From assembly GCA_023451115.1 (NCBI GenBank), contig JAEXFV010000109.1:1-22268 (forward strand): a DNA stretch of 22,268 bases, written 5' to 3'. Within the stretch, counting starts at the first letter, position 1. Every line of letters starts with the position of its first letter. The notes beneath the pieces are model-generated. The model ran no database searches. It saw nothing but the letters and a program-made list of their open reading frames with translations, and was not told the DNA's origin. Made by a program: the position numbers and the translations under genes. Of the stretch, positions 1 through 7,118 are shown piece after piece. The DNA is from Bacillota bacterium (lineage in GTDB: Bacteria > Bacillota > Clostridia > Christensenellales > CAG-138).

Positions 1-53
1 GCAATGGCCAGAACCATGACCAGAGCCAGAACCAGAGTCAATAATTTCTTCAT
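1..53 (-). CDS. N-terminus of an exported protein (signal peptide only), cut by the window edge
   Basis: Reading leftward from an ATG at 53, the visible codons give a classical signal sequence: Met-Lys-Lys followed by an uninterrupted Leu/Val/Ala stretch (MKKLLTLVLALVMVLAIA). The start is supported by the Shine-Dalgarno AAAGGGG at 61-67, seven bases upstream, and by a near-consensus promoter at 112-140. This kind of start is typical of solute-binding lipoproteins of ABC importers in Clostridia, where a lipobox cysteine follows a few residues later, but the mature protein lies outside the window, so its function cannot be stated. Confidence 0.75.
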   Translation of the reverse strand, partial: MKKLLTLVLALVMVLAI

Positions 54-111
54 GTTTTTACCCCTTTCGTTGAGTAAATGCAAATGAGAACTGCCTTTGT
101 CTCACATTGAA

Positions 112-140
112 AATATAACATTCTTCCTTCTCTCTGTCAA
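112..140 (-). promoter_or_regulatory. Sigma-A type promoter for the exported-protein gene
   Basis: On the minus strand a perfect -35 hexamer TTGACA (135-140) and a -10 hexamer TATATT (112-117) are separated by exactly 17 bases. The predicted transcript starts near 105 and has a leader of about 50 bases before the ATG at 53. The promoter lies 29 bases beyond the end of the 59-bp palindrome, so the palindrome could insulate it from upstream read-through or act as a binding site. Confidence 0.75.
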
Positions 141-168
141 TAGAAAATTACAAAAGTGTTACGCTTTC

Positions 169-227
169 TTTGTAAATATTACGATCCCCCGAAATAAATT
201 ATTTCGGGGGATCGTAATATTTACAAA
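169..227. repeat. 59-bp perfect palindrome (28-bp arms, 3-base loop)
   Basis: Bases 169-196 are the exact reverse complement of 200-227, with AAT between them. The arm has an A/T-rich outer part, then GATCCCCCGAAATA next to the centre. Pairing stops at 168/228 (C opposite C). It begins 22 bases after the stop codon of the minus-strand wall hydrolase, the usual place for a terminator, and in RNA it would form a very stable hairpin on either strand. No run of U follows on either strand, so it is not a textbook intrinsic terminator. Alternatives are a protein-binding site or a small palindromic repeat element. Confidence 0.85.
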
Positions 228-249
228 CGATTGGAAATTGGATGGCCCT

Positions 250-1620
250 TTAGAACACCCGTCGGGCAATTACAAAATTCCGTTCATAATATCCGGTGGT
301 GTTGCTGATCATCACTTTGCCTTTAGAAGAAGAGGCGTGGATAAACGTGCCGTTGCCTAAATAAATGCCGGTATGGTTCACGTTGCTATTGGTATCCGAC
401 TTATAGAAAAGTAGGTCGCCTTTTTTGCACTTGGAAAGGCTGGTAACGGCTTCCCAACTTTCTACCTGGCTAAAGTTTAAAGCATTATAGCGGCTGGTAC
501 GAACGCCGGCTTGTCGCAGGCAATAATATACCAACCCGGAGCAGTCAAATCCGGCTTCCGGGCTTTCCTCGCTCCATACATAGGGCTTGCCCAACTGCGC
601 TTTTGCTGCCGCAATTAATGCGTTTACGCCGCTGCCATAGGAAGGCTCGTCCTCTTCCGCATCCATTTCTTCCTCAGGAGTGGGAGTGGGTTTTGGGGTC
701 TTGGTCGGCGTAGGAATAGCGGGAACATCCGTTTCCTCTTCTTCCAATACCGGAATATCGTAAATAGGAGCCTTTGTGGGCTTCTCAGTAGGTGCCTGGG
801 TAAGCCTTGGCGTAGGCTTTTGCGTGGGCGTAGGTTTCAATGTAGGCGTGGGTGTAGGATCAACCAAAGGCCGCACGGAAGCAGAGTAGAGCAAATCCCG
901 CTGGGTGTGATCCACCACACCGGTCTCATCCAAATTGTTTCGCGCTTGAAATTTCAGCACCGCCCGGTGCGTTGCAACGCCAAAATAGCCGTTTACCTTT
1001 TCAGAATAATAGCCCAGCTCTGTCAACCTTGCCTGCATACCGCGCACATCAGATCCTTTGTCCCCCTGCCGCATACAATAGGCAGGCACATTTTCACTAA
1101 ACAGCAGCGCCTGCAATGGGGCATCTGCAACGCCTGTTTGCGGAAGGCCTGCAACCCGCTGGAAAAGAGAGACAGCGCTTTGGGTCACAGTGCCATAATA
1201 GGTAGTAACCTCGTCATACTCGAAATAGCCGGTTTCCATCAGTCGGGCCTGCAATGCGGCTACCGCATCGCTGTCATCCTCCAACTGTAAGGTAACATAC
1301 CCCACATCTGCGGATGGGGTTGCTTGGGCGAACAATACATCCCCGCTCAAAGAGGTAGCGCTTGCCACAAGCGGCGCTTCATTTACAACGGGCATGGGCT
1401 GAAGCGTAGCAGCAGGCAGGGGCGTTGCCTGGCGGGAAGCGGCGTGTACAGCTTCCGGCAGGTCGTTTTCAAACAGGTATCCGTTCATCCATAATGGCAG
1501 AGCAACAAAGCCTACAGCCAGTGCACCCAGGCAAATTACGAGAAAAACCCGTGCCCGCTTAGAAAACGCCCGTAAACGGGAACCGGACTTTTTTGTACGG
1601 TTTTTACGCAAGCCAGCCAT
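250..1620 (-). CDS. Membrane-anchored NlpC/P60 peptidoglycan hydrolase with two PG-binding domains
   Basis: Likely a cell-wall endopeptidase that cuts peptide stems of peptidoglycan outside the membrane. In the 456-aa product, a basic N-terminus is followed by one membrane helix (about 25-46). Then come two PG_binding_1 repeats (about 113-176 and 183-246; LQARLMETGYF and MQARLTELGYY are the matching helices), a long TP/KP-rich and acidic linker (about 252-330) and a C-terminal NlpC/P60 domain. The catalytic Cys lies in DCSG (Cys360), the His in NHTGIYLG (His416), and the third polar residue is His428. The ATG at 1620 is preferred because AAAGGAA lies 7 bases upstream. A GTG at 1653 would add 11 residues but its G-rich stretch is only 2 bases away. 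The gene has its own promoter (1755-1783) and is divergent from the DUF2804 operon. The family and active site are clear; the exact bond cut is inferred. Confidence 0.9.
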   Translation of the reverse strand: MAGLRKNRTKKSGSRLRAFSKRARVFLVICLGALAVGFVALPLWMNGYLFENDLPEAVHAASRQATPLPAATLQPMPVVNEAPLVASATSLSGDVLFAQATPSADVGYVTLQLEDDSDAVAALQARLMETGYFEYDEVTTYYGTVTQSAVSLFQRVAGLPQTGVADAPLQALLFSENVPAYCMRQGDKGSDVRGMQARLTELGYYSEKVNGYFGVATHRAVLKFQARNNLDETGVVDHTQRDLLYSASVRPLVDPTPTPTLKPTPTQKPTPRLTQAPTEKPTKAPIYDIPVLEEEETDVPAIPTPTKTPKPTPTPEEEMDAEEDEPSYGSGVNALIAAAKAQLGKPYVWSEESPEAGFDCSGLVYYCLRQAGVRTSRYNALNFSQVESWEAVTSLSKCKKGDLLFYKSDTNSNVNHTGIYLGNGTFIHASSSKGKVMISNTTGYYERNFVIARRVF

Positions 1621-1724
1621 TTGCAGCTTCCTTTCATGAGGGCTTTGTTTCACTTCCCCGAACCATTGGATTTGGAGGAGTTTGCGATTGGTTTATGCCA
1701 AAGCTTATCGCTTTGCCCGGCGCG

Positions 1725-1743
1725 TCATCACAGCGTGTGATGA
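1725..1743. promoter_or_regulatory. 19-bp dyad in the leader of the wall hydrolase gene
   Basis: TCATCACA (1725-1732) is the exact reverse complement of TGTGATGA (1736-1743), with GCG between. It sits about 5 to 24 bases after the predicted transcription start of the minus-strand hydrolase, where a bound repressor would block transcription. It could also act as a short RNA hairpin in the 5' leader. No regulator is assigned. Confidence 0.5.
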
Positions 1744-1754
1744 TAGCTATCTAT

Positions 1755-1783
1755 TTTATATCATATTATGGAACAAAATCCAA
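1755..1783 (-). promoter_or_regulatory. Promoter of the NlpC/P60 hydrolase gene
   Basis: Minus strand: TTGGAT (-35, 1778-1783), 17-base spacer, TATAAA (-10, 1755-1760). The predicted start is near 1748, giving a leader of about 128 bases that contains the dyad at 1725-1743. Confidence 0.55.
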
Positions 1784-1840
1784 CAAAAAAACGGAAATTT
1801 CCAGCAGACAGGGCTAATTTTGCCGAAAAAACCCGCTGCC

Positions 1841-1869
1841 TTGGCGTAACAGGGTAAACATGGTATACT
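1841..1869 (+). promoter_or_regulatory. Promoter of the DUF2804 / ABC-F / MarR operon
   Basis: TTGGCG (-35, 1841-1846), 17-base spacer, TATACT (-10, 1864-1869), with a predicted start near 1876. It is the only good promoter seen ahead of the four close-packed genes up to 6868. No obvious MarR-type dyad of good length overlaps it; only a short CAAT/ATTG inverted repeat follows (1876-1885 region). Confidence 0.6.
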
Positions 1870-1902
1870 GAATTACAATAAATTGAAAGGATGAAGTGCC
1901 CC

Positions 1903-2925
1903 ATGCAGCATGAGATTAACACCCCCGGACCATTGCTGGATGCACAGGGAAATCTGCGGGAGCCCGGATGGGCCCGCCGTATGCTGTTGGATTACTGCCG
2001 TTGTAAAATCAAAGCGGGAAAAGCCGCTATAAAAGAATGGGACTATTACATCGTTTCAGACGGCCGGTATGGCGTTGCCTTTACGGTTGCGGACAATGGA
2101 TATATGGGGTTGTTATCGGCGTCGCTACTGGATTTTACCAAAGCGTGGGAGCACACAAAAACCATCCTGCAACCCTTTCCAATGGGCAAATATGCCCTCC
2201 CTGCCACCACTCAGTCCGGAAATGTGCGCGTTTGCGGAAAGGGTGTAATGATCTGCTTTGAAAAAGGCGCGGGCTGGCGTAAACTGAGCTGCCGTATGGA
2301 CCGTTTTTGGGCTGCCGAAGCATTGGAAGCGGAAATCCTCCTGCAAGAGCCGGAAATGGACAGCATGGTGATTGCGACGCCCTTTTCCAAAAACGGCCGG
2401 TTTTATTATAATCATAAGATGAACTGCATGCCCGCGCAAGGCCTTGTGCGCCTGGGGAAGTTGGAGGCGCATTTTCACCAAGAAGACGCCTTTGGCACGC
2501 TGGACTGGGGCAGAGGCGTATGGACATACGATAACACCTGGTATTGGGGCAATGCAAACGGCATATTGCAGGGAAACCCCTTTGGCTTTAATATTGGATA
2601 TGGCTTTGGAAATACTGCAGCCGCTTCAGAAAATGTGATTTATTATGGGGGGCGCGCCCATAAGCTGGAGGAAGTTCGTTTTCATATTCCGGATAGGGAG
2701 AAGGGCTTTTTAAAACCCTGGGCCTTTTCCTCTTCCGACGGGCGGTTTGAGATGGATTTTTATCCCATTCTGGACCGTGCCGCCAAGATGAACGCGCTCA
2801 TTCTGTCCACTAACCAGCATCAGGTGTTTGGACGCTTTTGCGGCAAGGCGGTGCTGGACGATGGCACGGTGTTGGAGATCAAAGATCTGGTAGGGTTTGC
2901 AGAAAAAGTAAGGAATCGGTATTGA
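1903..2925 (+). CDS. DUF2804 family protein
   Basis: The protein has 340 residues, the usual size for DUF2804, and begins with the family's characteristic opening (MQHEINTPGPLLD, then a GWARR segment). No signal peptide or membrane helix is visible, so it should be cytosolic. It is rich in Gly, Trp, Tyr and Phe in the central part (GTLDWGRGVWTYDNTWYWG), compatible with a beta-rich fold, but no catalytic motif is recognised and the biochemical role of DUF2804 is unknown to me. The ATG at 1903 is preferred to the one at 1891: AAAGGATG at 1887-1893 gives usable spacing to 1903 but abuts 1891. It is the first gene of an operon; the ABC-F gene follows after 6 bases. Confidence 0.85.
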   Translation: MQHEINTPGPLLDAQGNLREPGWARRMLLDYCRCKIKAGKAAIKEWDYYIVSDGRYGVAFTVADNGYMGLLSASLLDFTKAWEHTKTILQPFPMGKYALPATTQSGNVRVCGKGVMICFEKGAGWRKLSCRMDRFWAAEALEAEILLQEPEMDSMVIATPFSKNGRFYYNHKMNCMPAQGLVRLGKLEAHFHQEDAFGTLDWGRGVWTYDNTWYWGNANGILQGNPFGFNIGYGFGNTAAASENVIYYGGRAHKLEEVRFHIPDREKGFLKPWAFSSSDGRFEMDFYPILDRAAKMNALILSTNQHQVFGRFCGKAVLDDGTVLEIKDLVGFAEKVRNRY

Positions 2926-2931
2926 CGGCAT

Positions 2932-4863
2932 ATGGCATTATTGGCAGTAAATCAATTGGTGAAATCCTTTGGGGAGCGGGTGCTCTTTGATGACGTTAGC
3001 TTTGAAGTGGAGCAGAAGGATCGGATTGGCCTGGTTGGCGCCAACGGAACAGGGAAAACTACTCTTTTCAAAATTTTGCTGGGGCAGGAGCCGCCGGATG
3101 GCGGCCAGGTGTATCGCGCCAAAGATACTACGATCGGTTTTTTGGAGCAGACGCCGGATCTGGATTTGAGCCAAACCTTGTATGAGGCGGTATTGGAGGT
3201 GTTTGCACCCCTTTTGCAGATGGAGGCGGAGCTGGCGCAGCTGGGAGAGGAGATTGACGGCGCACAGCCCCAACAGCTGGAGGGGTTGATTAACCGGCAG
3301 CACCGCCTGCAGGAACAATACGAGCAACAAGGGGGCCTGACTTGCCGCAGCCGTACCCGTTCTACATTGCTGGGGCTGGGGTTTACGCAGGAAGAGCTCA
3401 GCAAAAAAATCCGGGTGCTTAGCGGCGGGCAGCTCAACAAAGCCTTGTTGGCACGGGTGCTGCTTTCGGGAGCAAACCTGCTGTTTTTGGACGAGCCCAC
3501 CAACCACCTGGACATTGCCGCGGTGGAATGGCTGGAAGGCTTTTTATTAAGCTACGCCGGGGCGTTTATCGTGATTTCCCATGACCGTTATTTTTTAGAC
3601 CGGGTTACCAACCGCACGCTGGAATTGTCAAACTGTAAATTGTTTGCTACCAAGGGAAACTATTCCACGCATGTAGAGCGCCGCTCTACCGCGCAGGAAA
3701 TTGCGCGGCGGCATTATTGTAACACCCAAAGGGAGATCCGGCGGATTTACGGCATTGTGGAGCAGCAACGGCGCTGGAACAGAGAACGGAACATTCGCAC
3801 CGCAGAATCCAAGCTCAAGCAGATCGAACGGCTAAAAGCCACGCTGGTAGAGCCGGAGCAGGATGAAAAAACCATCCGGTTTACCTTCCATGCAAAAGAG
3901 CCTGGCGGCAATGAGGTGCTCAGCGCAAAAGGGCTCAGTAAATCCTTTGGGGAGAAAACGTTGTTTTCTCAGGTGGACATGCTGTTAAGACGCAACGAAT
4001 GCGTGTTTTTGCTTGGCCCCAACGGCTGTGGAAAAACTACGCTGATGAAAATGCTCATGGGAAAAGAGGCGGCGGATACAGGCGGCAGCATTTTGGGAGC
4101 AAAAGTGGAGCCTGCCTATTATGAACAGAATATGCGGGGGCTTCACCCAGAAAACACGGTGCTGCAGGAAGTTTGGAACGCTTACCCCCGGTTATCTCAA
4201 ACACAGGCGCGAAATGCGCTGGCGGCATTTTTGTTCCAGGGGGATATTGCTGTTGAAAAGCCGGTTAAGCTGCTGTCCGGCGGGGAAAAGGCCAGAATAC
4301 AGCTTTTAAAACTGATGCTTTCAGGCGCAAATTTGTTGTTGCTGGACGAGCCCACAAACCATCTGGATATTGCTTCCCGGGAAGCATTGGAAAACGCGCT
4401 GGAGGAATACGGCGGAACGCTGCTGGTGGTAACCCATGACCGGTATCTGGTAAACCGCCTGGCGGACCGGGTATTGTATATGACGCCGGAAGGGCTGGTG
4501 GAAAGCATAGGCGGCTACGATGACCTGGCCGCTGAACTCGAGCGCAGGCGAGTGCAGGAGAAAAGCCAGGCGCCCAGCGAGCAAAAAACCAATGACTACA
4601 AAGCCAGAAAAGAACGGCAAAGCGCCTTAAACCGGGCAAAAGGGGCCGTGCAGCGGGCCGAAGAGCAGGTAGGCGCATGCGAAGCGGAAATCGCCTTGCT
4701 GGAGGAAAAGATGGCTGCGGCTGCTTCCGATTATCAGGAGGCGGTTCGCCTGAGCAAGGCGGTAGAAGAAAAAAAGACACATTTGGATGAACTGTACCAG
4801 CGGTGGGAAGAGGCGGAGCAGGCGCTCAAACTGCTGACCCAGGACGAGGAGGGCGAGGAATAA
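2932..4863 (+). CDS. ABC-F family ATPase (YdiF/Uup-like)
   Basis: A soluble tandem-ATPase of 643 residues with no membrane helices, the hallmark of ABC-F proteins, which act on the ribosome. NBD1 has Walker A GANGTGKTT (36-44), signature LSGGQ (about 163) and Walker B LLFLDEPTNHLD (about 183-194). The inter-domain linker is charged and Arg/Lys-rich. NBD2 has Walker A GPNGCGKTT (about 362), LSGGE (about 448) and LLLLDEPTNHLD (about 468). Both H-loops are intact (ISHDRY, VTHDRY). A C-terminal Glu/Ala/Lys-rich coiled coil (about 565-640) resembles the YdiF/Uup type. The start lacks a strong Shine-Dalgarno site and probably depends on coupling to the DUF2804 gene 6 bases upstream. ABC-F genes beside a MarR gene can be antibiotic-response factors, but nothing in the sequence proves resistance. 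A housekeeping translation factor is equally possible. Confidence 0.93.
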   Translation: MALLAVNQLVKSFGERVLFDDVSFEVEQKDRIGLVGANGTGKTTLFKILLGQEPPDGGQVYRAKDTTIGFLEQTPDLDLSQTLYEAVLEVFAPLLQMEAELAQLGEEIDGAQPQQLEGLINRQHRLQEQYEQQGGLTCRSRTRSTLLGLGFTQEELSKKIRVLSGGQLNKALLARVLLSGANLLFLDEPTNHLDIAAVEWLEGFLLSYAGAFIVISHDRYFLDRVTNRTLELSNCKLFATKGNYSTHVERRSTAQEIARRHYCNTQREIRRIYGIVEQQRRWNRERNIRTAESKLKQIERLKATLVEPEQDEKTIRFTFHAKEPGGNEVLSAKGLSKSFGEKTLFSQVDMLLRRNECVFLLGPNGCGKTTLMKMLMGKEAADTGGSILGAKVEPAYYEQNMRGLHPENTVLQEVWNAYPRLSQTQARNALAAFLFQGDIAVEKPVKLLSGGEKARIQLLKLMLSGANLLLLDEPTNHLDIASREALENALEEYGGTLLVVTHDRYLVNRLADRVLYMTPEGLVESIGGYDDLAAELERRRVQEKSQAPSEQKTNDYKARKERQSALNRAKGAVQRAEEQVGACEAEIALLEEKMAAAASDYQEAVRLSKAVEEKKTHLDELYQRWEEAEQALKLLTQDEEGEE

Positions 4864-4864
4864 C

Positions 4865-6379
4865 ATGCAGGTATTGCGTTTTGGATTGGGGATGCGCTTT
4901 GATGTGATAGACGCTGAGGACGCAAAGCAAAGCGCCGGCCAATTCTGGGAAGAAATTTTGTCCGTATTAACCGTTGCTGAGCTGGCCGGCTTGCACGTAT
5001 ACGGCGGGTTACTGGAAAAAAGCCCTCATGGTCAGGCCGGTCCCAGCTACCTTTGCGTGTTTACCGGCGGCAGCCTCAAGCAAATGAGAAGGATTTACCG
5101 CAAGTTGGATAATGATGAAGGCGTGAGCATGTATCTATGCCCTGCGCAACCTTTTTTGCAGAATAACGCCCTTTCTCACATTGAGGGGCTCACCTATTTT
5201 GGCAAGGTACATAGGGACGGCAGCCTGCTGGACGGAGACGAGCCGTTGTTTGGGCTGCAAATTCATAAAAAACATGGCAAAAAGCGGCCTGTGGGAAAGG
5301 GCATTCGCTTTTTGATCGCTCCCGAGGCTTTCGGGCCGTTGACGCCTACGGATGTGGTAAAACGGCTCACCGTTGCTGCCAGACGGCAGTTTTCCGGGGT
5401 GCGAATTCTTCCCCTGCCAATGGCCTATGGCGGAGTAGGTACAGTGGATTCGCTTCTGGTAGCGTGTGACGGAGCAGCCCGTTCCGTGACGATAACCGGG
5501 CTATATGGGCAAAAGGTCAAGGCCAGGTATGGGGTGCTGCGCGGTACGCTGGGCGTAATTGAAGCGGGGCTTACCGTGGGTGAAGGGGAAGGCAGGCTGG
5601 AAACCGCAACTTCCTATGGCGTGGGGGAGCTGATCCGGCGTGCTCTGGACGAAGGACTGCAGGAAATCCTGGTGGGGGTAGAAGAATATACCGCACTGGA
5701 CGGCGGGCTGGGTTGCCTGTGTGCGTTGGGCGTGAAAGCTTTGGACGGGCAGGGAAGAGAGCTGCAGGGAACAGCAGGCGACCTGCAGTTGGTAAAACGG
5801 CTGGATACGGAGCTGATGCACCCACGGATCAAGAAGGTGAAGTTTGCCATGCTGGGGGCAAGCTGCGAACAAGCAAAAAAGCAGACCTTGCAGAGCGGAT
5901 ATTGGGAGGCGTTTGCAGAAGCGTTTGGGCAGGACTGCCTGGCGCAGCCCGGCGCAGGGGCAGGCGGCGGGTTAGGCGCAGTGCTCTTAGGTGCGTTGGG
6001 CGCAGCTTATACGCCAGGCGTAGGGGCTTTACTGGATGCCGCCCGGTTTGATAACCGACTCAAAGAGGTTTCCCTAGTGGTAACAGGCGCGCAAATGATA
6101 GGAGAACATTGTTTGCAGCTGGGGCAGCCCTTGGGGGAACTCGCCTGCCGGTGCCAAAAACACCATGTGCCGCTTACGGTAATCGCATCAGAGCTGCCAC
6201 AGGGGGCGCGGCCGTTGCTGAAACAGGGTGTGGGCGGTGTCGTGACGGTGGAGGAAGGCTTATGGGATGCAGGAAAAATACAGGAGCAGTTGGATGAGGC
6301 GGCGGAACGCATGTTCCACCTGATCCGTACCGGGCGGGAGATGGAACGCATTACCGCCCTGCGGCGCAAGAAGAAATAA
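4865..6379 (+). CDS. Divergent glycerate-kinase-like protein with an extra N-terminal domain (possible pseudoenzyme)
   Basis: The 504-aa product has two parts. Residues 1 to about 146 match no family I know. Residues 147-504 follow the GlxK/GarK glycerate kinase pattern in order: IAPEAFGPLTP (151-161), PMAYGGVGTVDS (185-196), TSYGVGELIRRALDEG, LDGGLG (278-283), PGAGAGGGLGAVLL (362-375) and the TG motif at 407. Many expected polar residues are changed. Family IAPDSFKGSL is IAPEAFGPL (Lys lost), ADGGEGT is AYGGVGT (Asp and Glu lost), GGSATNDGG is EEYTALDGG, and TGEGxxDxQT is TGAQMIGEHC. It may therefore have lost kinase activity and kept a fold or ligand site. Its Shine-Dalgarno (GAGGAGGGCGAGG) lies inside the end of the ABC-F gene, one base of spacing separates the two genes, and MarR follows after 12 bases, so co-expression is strongly implied. 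Its role is unknown. Confidence 0.8.
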   Translation: MQVLRFGLGMRFDVIDAEDAKQSAGQFWEEILSVLTVAELAGLHVYGGLLEKSPHGQAGPSYLCVFTGGSLKQMRRIYRKLDNDEGVSMYLCPAQPFLQNNALSHIEGLTYFGKVHRDGSLLDGDEPLFGLQIHKKHGKKRPVGKGIRFLIAPEAFGPLTPTDVVKRLTVAARRQFSGVRILPLPMAYGGVGTVDSLLVACDGAARSVTITGLYGQKVKARYGVLRGTLGVIEAGLTVGEGEGRLETATSYGVGELIRRALDEGLQEILVGVEEYTALDGGLGCLCALGVKALDGQGRELQGTAGDLQLVKRLDTELMHPRIKKVKFAMLGASCEQAKKQTLQSGYWEAFAEAFGQDCLAQPGAGAGGGLGAVLLGALGAAYTPGVGALLDAARFDNRLKEVSLVVTGAQMIGEHCLQLGQPLGELACRCQKHHVPLTVIASELPQGARPLLKQGVGGVVTVEEGLWDAGKIQEQLDEAAERMFHLIRTGREMERITALRRKKK

Positions 6380-6391
6380 AAGGGGAGCGTT

Positions 6392-6868
6392 ATGCAGCAA
6401 CTTACGCCATATCAGCAGATTATACGGGAGGCAGGGGACGCGTTTATGCGTCTGTGCCAGACATACCAGTTTTGCACCCAGCGCACTTTGCGAAAATATG
6501 GGTTATATCCGGGACAGCCTGCTATTCTGTTTGCCATCTCCAAAGCGCAGCAGGAAGGCGCAAAACCAACGCAAAATCAGTTGGCGGATGCATTGGGAAT
6601 TACCAGAGCTTCCGCGGGTGTAAGCTTGCGGCGCATGGAGAAGGCGGGCTTTGTAAAACGGGAGGCAGATCCTTACGATACCCGCTGTAACCGCATCGTG
6701 TTAACCAAGAAAGGAGCAGAGTTTGCTCACTGGTGTGAAATGGATGTGGAAATGATTTTTACCAACATGATGGAGGATTTTGAGGCCGATGAACGGGGGC
6801 GGGCTGTGGAAACGCTGCGGCGTATGCAAAAGGGGATGGCGGCAATGCGTGCCAGGTTTGAGAGCTAG
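6392..6868 (+). CDS. MarR family transcriptional regulator
   Basis: A 158-residue winged-helix protein of normal MarR length. The DNA-binding core is visible as TQNQLADALGITRASAGVSLRRMEKAGFVKRE (about residues 56-87) followed by the wing DPYDTRCNRIVLTKKG. The N- and C-terminal helices form the dimer interface. AAGGGGAG lies five bases before the ATG. As the last gene of the DUF2804, ABC-F and glycerate-kinase-like operon it probably controls that operon in response to a small molecule, but I could not see a clear operator dyad at the operon promoter (1841-1869). That link is inferred from position only. Confidence 0.92.
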   Translation: MQQLTPYQQIIREAGDAFMRLCQTYQFCTQRTLRKYGLYPGQPAILFAISKAQQEGAKPTQNQLADALGITRASAGVSLRRMEKAGFVKREADPYDTRCNRIVLTKKGAEFAHWCEMDVEMIFTNMMEDFEADERGRAVETLRRMQKGMAAMRARFES

Positions 6869-6882
6869 CTCTGGGGGCTAAC

Positions 6883-6914
6883 AAAGCCGCGGCAAAAGGC
6901 AGCCGGGGCTTTTC
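6883..6914 (+). terminator. Intrinsic terminator candidate after marR
   Basis: AAAGCC-G-CGGC (6883-6893) pairs with GCCG-G-GGCTTT (6902-6912) with one G/G mismatch and an 8-base loop. Only a short T run (to 6913) follows, so it is weaker than the hairpin at 6979-7010. It begins 14 bases after the marR stop. Confidence 0.55.
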
Positions 6915-6978
6915 TATCATCGCGTTCCAAAAGTTTCCCGATTTTTCGGGTCAAAGCGCCTTGCTTTGGCCGGCGCAT

Positions 6979-7010
6979 AGGCGGTTTTGCTTTTTGCAAA
7001 GCCGCTTTTT
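6979..7010 (+). terminator. Strong intrinsic terminator ahead of the germination operon
   Basis: GCGGTTTTGC (6981-6990) pairs with GCAAAGCCGC (6996-7005) with a single G-U pair and a TTTTT loop. It is followed directly by TTTTT (7006-7010), and two more outer pairs (AG with TT) are possible. Read on the plus strand it should stop transcription from the marR operon. Two smaller hairpins lie just before it (CCCGA/TCGGG near 6937-6950 and CAAAGC/GCTTTG at 6952-6968). Confidence 0.8.
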
Positions 7011-7118
7011 GCATCCCTTTGTGCGTTGGATAGAGGGGGCAAAGATGGCATACCTTGTAGCGGCAACATAGTTTTCCCTTTTTTTGCAAATACTCTGAAC
7101 AGGAATGGAGGATGGGCT

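Noticed and set aside
172..186. AAATATTAC inside the palindrome resembles the TAATATTAC nick site of rolling-circle (CRESS-DNA) origins
   Set aside because: It differs at the first base, lies in the stem rather than the loop, and no Rep gene is present.
2952..3515. Long minus-strand open frames opposite the ABC-F gene
   Set aside because: They are Ser/Pro/Cys-rich shadows of a clear ABC-F coding sequence with no motifs or ribosome sites.
2932..4863. ABC-F protein as an antibiotic resistance determinant
   Set aside because: The sequence supports the ABC-F family only; resistance subtypes cannot be told apart by eye, and the coiled-coil tail looks like the housekeeping YdiF/Uup type.
7028..7062. 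Sigma-G or sigma-F type promoter for the germination operon (GGATA or GCATA with CATACCT or GGCAACATAG)
   Set aside because: Each candidate either mismatches the -10 consensus or has the wrong spacing, so I do not call it although a forespore promoter is expected.
6987..7118. Upstream extension of the gerAA reading frame
   Set aside because: It would begin within the terminator hairpin at 6979-7010 and has no ribosome site; the ATG at 7119 has a strong one.
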